A stretch of 10,270 nucleotides of DNA from Bacteroidales bacterium UBA4073 (lineage in GTDB: Bacteria; Bacteroidota; Bacteroidia; Bacteroidales; Tenuifilaceae): positions 1 to 10,270 of the forward strand of contig DFYV01000126.1 of NCBI GenBank assembly GCA_002383425.1, written 5' to 3'. Positions 1-6,527 of the stretch are shown in pieces. Position 1 is the stretch's first letter. The number at the start of each line of letters is the position of its first letter. The notes beneath the pieces are model-generated. The model searched no databases. It was given only the letters and a program-made list of their open reading frames with translations, and was not told the DNA's origin. A program made the translations under genes and the position numbers.

Positions 1-71
1 AAATTACATCAATTTACCATTCGATGAAAATGTTGTAAAATATTTATTATCAACTATGGGTAAGGAGTTCT

Positions 72-690
72 GTTGCGCCAAGCAAAGCCCGTGAAAGGGG
101 GATAAACACGTTCTTTGAAACCTTTCGTTAGAAACCTGTAGGTAACCAATCCTACACGATAAAGCCTAACCAGCCATCGTAACCGAGTGTTGCGTAGTCA
201 ATAGAGATATTGGCACGAAGCGTACACAGGGAGTACAAAAGCTGTGTGATTGAGCCCCGAAATCTGACGCAATGCCGGAGCTTTCGTTTTCAGAACTGCG
301 GGAGCAACAATGCGAAGCCGATAAAATAAGGTGAGGCGTAGCATTCCGACCGGGGTCTAAGAGCAGGGCAAATGTACAGTAGGTTTCTACGGGAACTTGG
401 GAGAGCCTACCGCCTCCACTCGTGAAACGGACTTACGGATTGTCCGTACCCCGAATAATCCAAGACCTGTGGGTATATGGTGTCACCCACAGTGTTGGTA
501 AGAAAAGACACCATCGTAGTGGTATCGAAGACGAGGGAAACCGAAGTCAACGAGATGGGCGAAGGCAGTCTTAGCAAGCTCATAGTACCGTTAGAACGGT
601 GGCGAATCAGCTCCATGAAAGCCACCAAGTAGGGAAGGGGTTTGCCTTACTACGGAGCTGCATTTTAGAAACATTTAATGTACCGGAGAC
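72..690 (+). ncRNA. Group II intron ribozyme domains I-III and start of domain IV
   Basis: This 0.6-kb stretch upstream of the maturase has no credible gene. It is the expected size and position for the scaffold and exon-recognition domains of a bacterial group II intron, and it is richer in G+C than the flanking gaps. The candidate EBS1 (AGAACT, 292-297) is complementary to the last six bases of the 5' exon. Several local hairpins can be seen, for example GGTGTC near 479 with GACACC near 508. Exact domain limits and an EBS2 site could not be assigned by eye. The reverse-strand open frame here is only the antisense of structured RNA. Confidence 0.8.
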
Positions 691-1986
691 ATGGAAAAAA
701 TGTCAACAGTAGAAATGCAGATAGCGGAAAGAGCAAGGAATTATCCTGGCGAAGCCCTAACGAATCTGCACCAGTTCATTGATGAAGCCATACTAGCTGA
801 ATGCTTCAACAGTCTCAATAAAAGAGGGGCGAGCGGAGTGGACAGGGAGACATGGTATGAATACAATGAGCAAAAAGGAGATCGAATACCGGAATTACTG
901 TCAAAATTCAAGAGTGGAACATACCGTGCGCCGAACATACGCAGGGTATATATTCCGAAAGGAGATGGTAAACAGCGACCACTTGGAATACCAACAGTGG
1001 AGGACAAACTACTGCAAACAGCAGTAGCCAATGTACTGACACCGGTGTACGAAGAAATCTTCTACGACACTTCGTATGGGTTCAGGCCGGGCAAATCGCA
1101 ACATCAGGCACTGGATATGCTTTTTAAGGAAGTCAGTTTTAAAGGGAAGCGTTACATCATAGACGCAGACATGAAAAACTACTTTGGGAGCATAGACCAC
1201 CAACGGTTGCGGGAGTTCCTTGACCTGCGGATAAGAGATGGCGTGATAAGGAAGATGATAGATAAATGGCTCAAAGCAGGGATACTTGAGGATGGTAACG
1301 TAAGTTATCCAAAAGAAGGGACGCCACAAGGTGGGAGTATCTCACCCCTGCTGAGCAACATTTACCTACATCATGTTCTTGACGAATGGTTTATCGAGCA
1401 AATTCAACCGCTACTTAAGGGAGAGAGTTTCATTATTCGCTATGCTGACGATTTTCTGTTGGGATTCACCAGGAAGGAAGATGCGGAAAGGGTAATGCAA
1501 GTACTACCCAAACGATTAGGGAAATATGGTTTAGCCCTGAACCCTGAAAAGACCAGGTTATTAGAGCTTCATGACGGGGAAGGGCAAAAACCGTGCACTT
1601 TCGATTTTTTAGGTTTTACCCATTACATTGGAAAAAGCCAAAAAGGGAGAGACATCCTGAAGCGGAAAACGAGTAGCAAGAAGCTTAGCGCATCTCTCAA
1701 GCGAATGAATGAGTGGCTACGCCACAACAGGAACAGGAGAGTTGGCGAGCTTATCGAACTGATGAACCAAAAATTGCGAGGACATTACGGGTATTATGGA
1801 ATTACTTTTAACAGCAAACAAATTGACAATTACTACGAACAGTGCAAACGTCTGTTATTCCTCTGGCTAAATCGCAGAGGTGGTAAACCTGTTTGGAACT
1901 GGGAGAAGTATTGCAATTTAATTTGCGAGTGGAAACCATTGATTACCCCAAAAATCTATCACAGCTATCTTTTAGCGAAGTCGTAA
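691..1986 (+). CDS. ltrA: Group II intron-encoded reverse transcriptase/maturase
   Basis: This 431-residue multifunctional protein binds the intron RNA, promotes its splicing and reverse-transcribes it at the target. Visible RT blocks in order are: RT1/2 with YIPKGDGKQRPLGIP (87-101) and YGFRPGKSQHQAL (129-141); RT3 with DADMKNYFGSIDH (158-170, catalytic Asp160); RT4 with GTPQGGSISPLLSN (210-223); and RT5 with the YADD box (251-254, Asp253 and Asp254). A domain X-like maturase helix region follows, including LRGHYGYYGI (362-371). The protein stops right after domain X, so the DNA-binding and HNH endonuclease domains of long LtrA proteins are absent. This is normal for several bacterial classes and suggests reliance on nicks or replication forks. 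A GGAG at 685-688 is only 2 nt from Met1 and 11 nt from Met4 (ATG at 700), so Met4 may be the true start. All catalytic residues are intact. Confidence 0.95.
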   Translation: MEKMSTVEMQIAERARNYPGEALTNLHQFIDEAILAECFNSLNKRGASGVDRETWYEYNEQKGDRIPELLSKFKSGTYRAPNIRRVYIPKGDGKQRPLGIPTVEDKLLQTAVANVLTPVYEEIFYDTSYGFRPGKSQHQALDMLFKEVSFKGKRYIIDADMKNYFGSIDHQRLREFLDLRIRDGVIRKMIDKWLKAGILEDGNVSYPKEGTPQGGSISPLLSNIYLHHVLDEWFIEQIQPLLKGESFIIRYADDFLLGFTRKEDAERVMQVLPKRLGKYGLALNPEKTRLLELHDGEGQKPCTFDFLGFTHYIGKSQKGRDILKRKTSSKKLSASLKRMNEWLRHNRNRRVGELIELMNQKLRGHYGYYGITFNSKQIDNYYEQCKRLLFLWLNRRGGKPVWNWEKYCNLICEWKPLITPKIYHSYLLAKS

Positions 1987-1992
1987 TAGGAC

Positions 1993-2065
1993 GAACCGTA
2001 TGCGGGAAATCCGCTCGTACGGGTCTGTGGGGGAGCGGGGAGGCAACGAACCGCTCTACCCGGAA
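1993..2065 (+). ncRNA. Group II intron domains V and VI
   Basis: Domain V is the hairpin 1993-2025: lower stem GAACCGTAT with its partner on 2017-2025, a two-base bulge at 2015-2016, upper stem GCGG/CCGC (2002-2005 with 2011-2014) and a GAAA-type cap. Domain VI follows: GGGGGAGCGG (2029-2038) pairs with 2051-2061, leaving A2058 bulged as the expected lariat branch point. The RT stop codon lies 6 nt before domain V, the usual arrangement. One oddity is that the canonical AGC triad near the base of domain V reads AAC here (1994-1996), and A1995 faces G2023 where a G-U wobble is usual. Confidence 0.8.
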
Positions 2066-2087
2066 AGTTAAAAAATCAAGGTTCCAA

Positions 2088-2150
2088 ATTCCAGATTTTA
2101 GATTCCAGATTTTTAATTTCTAATTTCTGCCTTCTAATTTCAATTTCCAT
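2088..2150. repeat. T-rich degenerate repeat with two 14-bp units
   Basis: Two adjacent 14-bp units, ATTCCAGATTTTAG (2088-2101) and ATTCCAGATTTTTA (2102-2115), differ only in their last two bases. They are followed by looser copies built on TAATTTCT and TTCTAATTT up to about 2150. The block begins about 20 bp after the intron's 3' end and leads into the 10-bp array. No coding potential is seen. Confidence 0.6.
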
Positions 2151-2180
2151 GCTGCATTTTGCATTGAGTTTAACATTCCC

Positions 2181-2280
2181 CTAACTTCCTCTATCTTCCT
2201 CTATCTTCCTCTAACTTCCTCTAACTTCCTCTAACTTCCTCTAACTTCATCTATCTTCCTTTACCTTCCTCTACCTTCCT
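2181..2280. repeat. Tandem array, ten 10-bp units (CTAWCTTCCT)
   Basis: Exactly ten contiguous decamers with no indel. Position 4 reads A,T,T,A,A,A,A,T,C,C through the array; the only other changes are one CTTCAT ending (unit 7) and one leading T (unit 9). The array ends 17 bp beyond the stop codon of the minus-strand C1 peptidase. In that gene's transcript it would be a purine-rich run of AGGAAGWTAG units. No intrinsic terminator is visible between the stop and the array, so the array may be part of the 3' untranslated region. The period is not a multiple of three and the array is not in a gene. Confidence 0.95.
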
Positions 2281-2297
2281 CTAGCAATGCTTTTAAC

Positions 2298-3446
2298 TTA
2301 TAACCCTAATTTTTCTCTAACCCCAACAGGTATTGCATCACGGTGAACCATTACTGCAATGGTTTTCATACGCACATACGATTCGGACATGTAAAGGTAG
2401 CCATTGTAAATGCCCTCAGTACCCCAGCTATTCTTGGTTAAAAAGTATAACGTCCCGTTTTGATCAGTTGCCATCCCGGTAAGATGCATGAGGTGGTCGT
2501 CGGTTGACGTTAGATTGTCAAAGTTCAGCTGTCTGTTTTCCTGATTTACCGCTACCTCAGGTACAGGTGATTCAAAATTTGCCATGCGTTTTGCAAAATC
2601 CTTTTCCGCAATCCCTATCCAGCGTTCCTTATCGGACCCACTAATTTCCTCAATTCTGGTAACCGGCAATAACGCAACACCCTTGCGGTAAGCAAAGCTT
2701 TTTTCGCTCACATCGCCATCCCAGCACACGGAGTAACCATTGCTTAAGGCATGCTTTACCACTTGCATCAGCTCATCGAGCGGAAGGTTGTAGTAAAGGT
2801 CATGCGACCAGTTATCGGGAATCTCCAGCAGAATTTTCTGGTAAAACGGATGATGATTGAACGAGGTTAGCTCAATGTAATCGTTGGGGTTGAATTTTAT
2901 CGCTGATAATGACGATTTGTTCCTATCGGGCAGCACCCCAAGGTAAGCATCAAGTATGCCTCGGAAGGCGGGAAGCCAGGCAGTGGTCAACCTCTTATTT
3001 GGATTTGAAATAACAGCCTCGAGAAAAGCTTTAAGAACTGCCTCCAGCTCGGCATGGGCATGAACAACAGAGCCGTAGTTTAACCCTGGATATTCATCTT
3101 CGGTAACCATTCCATATTTTCGGATAGCATTCATAACATCGTGAGCCTGCCCTCCCTGCCCAAAGTTGTTCGCTCCATGAAATCTAACATAGCTTTGAGC
3201 CTTTTCCTCATAGGCACAACGTACAAAGTACATCTCGGAGATATCAAAAACGGGCTGCCCAAGGCGTATCAATTCGGTTTCAACAAACGACGTTGTTGCA
3301 AAGCTCCAACACGTTCCGGTGTGTTGCTGGTCTTTTACAGGTGACGAAGGAATTTCATCCATCACCGTAAACTGAAAGCTATCGATTTGGCCAGCTACTA
3401 CCTGTGCAAAAGTCAGCGCAGCTATCAAAAAAAATATTCGGCTCAT
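2298..3446 (-). CDS. Secreted C1 family cysteine peptidase (bleomycin hydrolase/PepC-like)
   Basis: A 382-residue papain-fold peptidase of the C1B branch, whose known members act as aminopeptidases. The N-terminus is a signal peptide (hydrophobic core FFLIAALTFAQVVAG, probable cleavage near residue 19), so it is exported, unlike cytosolic PepC. The active site is complete: the oxyanion Gln40 and nucleophile Cys46 in KDQQHTGTCWSFA (38-50), His318 in DDHLMHLTG (316-324, aligned with the HAM of PepC) and Asn339 in TKNSWGTEG (337-345). It is shorter than the roughly 450 residues of PepC and bleomycin hydrolase, within the range I expect for secreted Bacteroidota homologues. The start is fixed by the signal peptide; no Shine-Dalgarno precedes it. 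It stands alone, so its substrate is not indicated; scavenging of peptides in the periplasm or medium is an inference. Family assignment is firm; aminopeptidase activity is inferred. Confidence 0.92.
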   Translation of the reverse strand: MSRIFFLIAALTFAQVVAGQIDSFQFTVMDEIPSSPVKDQQHTGTCWSFATTSFVETELIRLGQPVFDISEMYFVRCAYEEKAQSYVRFHGANNFGQGGQAHDVMNAIRKYGMVTEDEYPGLNYGSVVHAHAELEAVLKAFLEAVISNPNKRLTTAWLPAFRGILDAYLGVLPDRNKSSLSAIKFNPNDYIELTSFNHHPFYQKILLEIPDNWSHDLYYNLPLDELMQVVKHALSNGYSVCWDGDVSEKSFAYRKGVALLPVTRIEEISGSDKERWIGIAEKDFAKRMANFESPVPEVAVNQENRQLNFDNLTSTDDHLMHLTGMATDQNGTLYFLTKNSWGTEGIYNGYLYMSESYVRMKTIAVMVHRDAIPVGVREKLGL

Positions 3447-3497
3447 GCTTTTAGGTTTTTATTTTATGCAAGTTAAGCAAAATGTATGGAAGTATTA

Positions 3498-3527
3498 CAA
3501 ACGTTTTCCAATAATTACCAGTTCAAA
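3498..3527 (-). promoter_or_regulatory. Possible promoter of the C1 peptidase gene
   Basis: Read on the minus strand there is TTTG (3527-3524), an 18-nt spacer, then AACGTTTG (3505-3498). This matches the Bacteroidota pattern TTTG-N19-TAnnTTTG except for the first base of the second box. It would give a leader of about 45 nt. The motif is short and AT-rich DNA makes chance matches likely. Confidence 0.3.
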
Positions 3528-3604
3528 ATCAAGGTAAATTGAAATCATACCAACAATTATCTATGTACCCGGTCTAAAAAGTTTACAGGCAAAAGGCACA
3601 TAAC

Positions 3605-3653
3605 ACGTGAAACGTGAGGCGTTAAACGTTAAAGGTTAAAGGTTAAATGTTAG
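3605..3653. repeat. Tandem array, seven 7-bp units (ACGTTAA-like)
   Basis: Seven heptamers in unbroken register: ACGTGAA, ACGTGAG, GCGTTAA, ACGTTAA, AGGTTAA, AGGTTAA, ATGTTAG. The common core is GTTAA (GTGAA/GTGAG in the first two). It lies 160 bp upstream of the peptidase start and 20 bp after the 16-nt word shared with the right-end array. It is too short and degenerate for a CRISPR array and has no spacers. Confidence 0.8.
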
Positions 3654-3791
3654 TTGACATGAAAATTTATAAATAGCTGAAATTATATGATTTATATTTC
3701 TGGTGTACTTTACGAGACACATCATTTTTAATGAAATTTTGCTTTTTAAGCAGGACTCATATATATTAGCAACAATATTTTACCCTACCCG

Positions 3792-4034
3792 ATGCACAGG
3801 GCAAGAATTTATTTGGCAATTTTAGTTTACTTCACCCTTGTAAAGCGCTTGTTAAGCAAGCCTCTTTACAGGTTGGCTTTGCGCATCAATCAAAAACTAG
3901 CGATAAATTCAGCTTCTAATGGCCAAAAGAAAAACATGCTACTTCACAGGGGTTTTGAATTTTTCATCAATGGAGGCATGCATCTAAACCTTGGCCTTGA
4001 ACAAGGCTTTTTAAATCAGTACTTGAGGAATTAA
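3792..4034 (+). CDS. Doubtful small ORF, 80 codons
   Basis: An open frame for an 80-residue basic protein with a hydrophobic start (IYLAILVYFTLV, residues 6-17) that could be a membrane anchor or signal. I recognise no family. There is no ribosome binding site or matching promoter box, though most host genes here also lack Shine-Dalgarno sequences. Its codons are not obviously foreign to the window. A terminator-like hairpin lies inside its last third, which argues against it. It could be a real small protein, a decayed gene end or chance; chance is favoured. Confidence 0.2.
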   Translation: MHRARIYLAILVYFTLVKRLLSKPLYRLALRINQKLAINSASNGQKKNMLLHRGFEFFINGGMHLNLGLEQGFLNQYLRN

Positions 4035-4057
4035 TTTTCCCACCCATCATTAGAAAT

Positions 4058-4073
4058 GGGTATAATTATACCC
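4058..4073. promoter_or_regulatory. 16-bp perfect palindrome upstream of the porin gene
   Basis: GGGTATAATTATACCC reads identically on both strands and extends, after one T-T mismatch, by three further A-T pairs on each side. It ends 74 bp before the porin start codon. As DNA it suits a homodimeric regulator; as RNA it forms a hairpin followed by TTTTG. The GGGT arm can instead pair with ACCCAT at 4042-4047, so two mutually exclusive hairpins are possible. Function is inferred only. Confidence 0.5.
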
Positions 4074-4147
4074 TTTTGTTAAACCATTGTTCAATACAAA
4101 CGTTTAAATCACAATACACCTAAATATTAACCTAAACATAGCAAAGC

Positions 4148-5734
4148 ATGAGAAAGCAATTACTTACCATTATTGCAACTGGTATTACCGCCTTGGCGAT
4201 GGCCGGAGGTGTTGTAACCAACGCCAACCAGAGCGCATCGTATGTGCGTATGCCAGCACAAGATGCAACTCTTGCCCCCCATGCGGCATACTACAATCCC
4301 GCTGGGTTGGCATTTATTGCCGACGGTTTTTATGTTTCAATCAACAACCAGTACATTGCACAAACAAGGGAGGTTACCAGTACCTTTCCAGGAATGAACC
4401 TCACGAAATTTGAAGGAGATGTTAATGCTCCCCTCTTCCCAGGCTTTTACATGGTTTTTAAGAAAGAGAAGGTTGCATTTTCACTGGGTATTAACCCTAT
4501 TGGGGGTGGTGGAAGCGCCAAGTTTGATAATGGGCTTCCTTCGTTTGAGCAACAGGTAGCAGTTCTTCCTTCATCACTTACCGCTGCAGGAATTAATACA
4601 ACAGCATACGAATTTAACTCACAGTTTGAAGGCAATTCGCTCATGTGGGGTTTGCAAGCCAATGGGTCGTATGCCATTAACGATATGATTTCGTTCAGCG
4701 TTGGTATTCGTTATGTCATTGCTCAAAATATCTACACCGGCTATATGAAAGATATCCGGATTAATCCTCTACATCCGTTAAACCCTGCAGGTGCAGGTCA
4801 AATGACACCAGCCCCAGAGTTTTTTAATATACTCTCAACTTCTGCCACAACCGCTGCCAACGGCTTAAACCCTTTGATTTCCGGGGGAGGAGGAACCCTT
4901 ACTTTGAACGATGCAGTTTCGGCAAGTTACCTTACCCCTGAACAGGCAACCCAGCTGGCAGCCGGATTGGGAGTTGCAGACTACACAACTTACGGGGCAA
5001 CAATATCCCAAATACAAACCGCTTACCTAACCAATGCTGCTACTATGGCTGCTTACTCAGCCATGACAGCGGATAAGGAGCTTGACGTGGAACAAAATGG
5101 CTCCGGTTTAGCTCCAATTATTGGCATTAATGTCAAAGTAAACGATCGGCTGAATTTTGGATTTAGGTATGAGCATCGGGTAAGCTTAAACGTTAAGAAT
5201 AAAACCAAAAAGGATGATGCTAAACTTTACCCCGATGGAGTTAAATACCCTAACGACATGCCCACAACCCTTTCACTTGGAGCCAGCTATAAAGCTACCG
5301 AGAAACTTGGAATAAGTGCAGGTGTACACTACTACTTTGATAAAACAGCTGACTATGGTAAAATTGATTCCCTTGATGCCAACGGTTTCCCCACTTTCTA
5401 TGAAAATGATGAAGTTATTGACAATAACTTTCTGGAAGTAGCCCTTGGCTTTGAGTACAATCTTAACGATAAAATCTTGCTTAGTGCAGGTTACCTAAGA
5501 ACACAAACGGGTGTTAACATAAAATTCCACAGCGACCTAAGCCATAGTCTCTCATCAAATACAATTGGACTTGGCGGTCGCTACGCCATTTCCGACAATA
5601 TAGGCATTAACCTCGGTTTTATGAGAACGCTCTATATAAATAAAACTAAACCCTTTGACAATCCCGTGCCATACACCGAAACCTACAAACGGGTAAGCAA
5701 TGATATAGCTTTGGGCGTTGACTTGAAATTCTAA
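4148..5734 (+). CDS. OmpP1/FadL/TodX family outer-membrane transporter
   Basis: A 528-residue beta-barrel of the family that passes hydrophobic compounds such as long-chain fatty acids or aromatics across the outer membrane. A signal peptide (MRKQLLTIIATGITALAMAG) precedes GGVVTNANQSASYVRM and AYYNPAGLAFI, with the family NPAGL motif at 50-54; this N-terminal plug-like region is typical of Bacteroidota homologues. The rest alternates short strands and turns, and the protein ends in VDLKF, a C-terminal aromatic suited to BAM-dependent insertion. At 528 residues it exceeds E. coli FadL (about 446). An Ala/Thr/Gly-rich stretch near residues 213-315 looks like a long extracellular loop insertion. 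The gene is monocistronic in appearance: a palindrome lies upstream and a strong hairpin follows the stop. Family is firm; the substrate is unknown and no fatty-acid genes are adjacent. Confidence 0.92.
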   Translation: MRKQLLTIIATGITALAMAGGVVTNANQSASYVRMPAQDATLAPHAAYYNPAGLAFIADGFYVSINNQYIAQTREVTSTFPGMNLTKFEGDVNAPLFPGFYMVFKKEKVAFSLGINPIGGGGSAKFDNGLPSFEQQVAVLPSSLTAAGINTTAYEFNSQFEGNSLMWGLQANGSYAINDMISFSVGIRYVIAQNIYTGYMKDIRINPLHPLNPAGAGQMTPAPEFFNILSTSATTAANGLNPLISGGGGTLTLNDAVSASYLTPEQATQLAAGLGVADYTTYGATISQIQTAYLTNAATMAAYSAMTADKELDVEQNGSGLAPIIGINVKVNDRLNFGFRYEHRVSLNVKNKTKKDDAKLYPDGVKYPNDMPTTLSLGASYKATEKLGISAGVHYYFDKTADYGKIDSLDANGFPTFYENDEVIDNNFLEVALGFEYNLNDKILLSAGYLRTQTGVNIKFHSDLSHSLSSNTIGLGGRYAISDNIGINLGFMRTLYINKTKPFDNPVPYTETYKRVSNDIALGVDLKF

Positions 5735-5749
5735 TTTTTTTAATACCTT

Positions 5750-5785
5750 AGTCGGGTCTGGAATTTACCAGTCCCGACTATTTTT
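5750..5785 (+). terminator. Intrinsic terminator after the porin gene
   Basis: AGTCGGG (5750-5756) pairs with CCCGACT (5773-5779). After one T-T mismatch, CTGG (5758-5761) pairs with CCAG (5768-5771) around a 6-nt loop, and ATTTTT follows. This is the strongest terminator shape in the window and lies 15 bp after the porin stop. Its T run ends only 8 bp before the next start codon, so it may act as an attenuator for that gene. Confidence 0.8.
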
Positions 5786-5793
5786 AGTATAAA

Positions 5794-6489
5794 ATGAAAG
5801 CATTCCTGATCCTTTTACTTTTTTGCATTTCATCTGCCCAAGCGCAGGTAGTCATTGAAAAACCCTTTTCCGCTGAGCTATCGCATCCGGAACTCACCAT
5901 TGAGAGCATAGAATTGTACTCTGACTCAACGGTCATCAATCTAGCAATTGTGAATAATGCCGATAGTAATGGTTGGTTTTGTGCCGATAAAAACATCTAC
6001 ATTGAAAATCTAAACACACGCCAAAGGTATTACAGGATAGGATCACGAGGGATTCCAATTTGCCCGTCCACCCATAATTTCAGCCGGAAAGGTGAAACTC
6101 TGTCGTTTACCCTGATATTCCCGGCTATACCACAAAACCTCAATAGTATTAATATAGTTGAAGATTGCAGTAAGGCTTGCTTCTTTTTTAAAGGGGTAAT
6201 CCTTAGCAACAAGCTTAACTCCGATATTCGGCTATTCAATCAGGGCATGGAGTACTACACCAAAAACAATATACCTCAGGCATTAGAATGCTTTAGCAAA
6301 GTAGTGGACGATATTCCTGCAAACCCAACGCACGTATATGGCTACGCATTCTACCATCTGGTTATGATTTATCATTCCATGGGCAATAGCCACAACGCAG
6401 GTTTTTGGCTCAATCAGCTCAAAACGTCAGCATTGCCTAACAAGGATTACTTTATTAGAATGGTTAAGCGCGATACGGGGCTGGAATAA
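5794..6489 (+). CDS. Secreted protein with beta-rich N-domain and C-terminal TPR-like repeats
   Basis: A 231-residue exported protein. A clear signal peptide (core FLILLLFCISSAQA, cleavage expected after residue 17) fixes the start. Residues about 25-140 are predicted mostly beta by eye and contain four Cys (43, 70 and a later pair near DCSKACFFF) that could form disulfides. The FTLIFPAIP and SINIVEDC segments recall a beta-sandwich type found in Bacteroidota surface proteins, but I cannot name the family. From residue 149 the sequence turns helical, with NQGMEYYTKNNIPQALECFS and a second helical pair ending near 212, consistent with two tetratricopeptide repeats for protein binding. It lies 59 bp from the porin stop with a hairpin between, so it is either read-through-expressed or starts on a very short leader. 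Function is unknown; export and TPR character are reasonably sure. Confidence 0.8.
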   Translation: MKAFLILLLFCISSAQAQVVIEKPFSAELSHPELTIESIELYSDSTVINLAIVNNADSNGWFCADKNIYIENLNTRQRYYRIGSRGIPICPSTHNFSRKGETLSFTLIFPAIPQNLNSINIVEDCSKACFFFKGVILSNKLNSDIRLFNQGMEYYTKNNIPQALECFSKVVDDIPANPTHVYGYAFYHLVMIYHSMGNSHNAGFWLNQLKTSALPNKDYFIRMVKRDTGLE

Positions 6490-6527
6490 ATAAAGAAGGA
6501 GTCGAAAGAACTCACTCAGCTAATTGG

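Larger units (their letters stand above)
72..2065 (+). mobile_element. Group II intron with reverse transcriptase/maturase ORF
   Basis: This is a self-splicing retroelement. The RNA excises as a lariat, and the encoded maturase helps splicing and copies the intron into new DNA sites. The order seen is structured non-coding RNA (72-690), the RT ORF (691-1986), a domain V-like hairpin (1993-2025) and a domain VI-like hairpin (2029-2061) with an unpaired A at 2058. The 5' edge is placed at G72 because the six bases before it, AGTTCT (66-71), are the exact reverse complement of AGAACT at 292-297, as expected for an IBS1/EBS1 pair; the match extends one base into the intron. The intron begins GTTGCG, not the usual GTGYG. 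The 3' edge is inferred from 7-8 nt after the branch A and is good to about 2 nt; no canonical AY end is visible there. No interrupted gene is recognisable on either side. Confidence 0.9.
3447..4147. other. Intergenic region between the divergent peptidase and porin genes
   Basis: This 0.7-kb gap holds a possible promoter for the peptidase gene, a 16-nt word (3570-3585) that recurs at the right end of the window, a seven-unit 7-bp array (3605-3653), a doubtful 80-codon ORF (3792-4034) and a 16-bp palindrome (4058-4073). A small hairpin GCCTT-GAAC-AAGGC followed by five T (3994-4012) has the form of a weak plus-strand terminator, but it lies inside the doubtful ORF. No recognisable promoter box was found for the porin gene. 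Confidence 0.7.

Noticed and set aside
407..628. Minus-strand 73-codon ORF within the intron
   Set aside because: It lies antisense to the structured ribozyme domains and shows no family features.
60..650. EBS2/IBS2 pairing between GTAAGG (60-65) and CCTTAC (645-650)
   Set aside because: The complement is exact, but it lies near the domain III/IV boundary, far from where EBS2 should be in domain I, so it is probably chance.
1893..2123. Plus-strand ORF overlapping the 3' end of the maturase gene
   Set aside because: It runs in another frame through domains V and VI and into the T-rich repeat; it is a shadow of the intron.
3141..3344. Plus-strand ORF inside the C1 peptidase gene
   Set aside because: Antisense shadow of a gene whose active-site motifs are clear on the minus strand.
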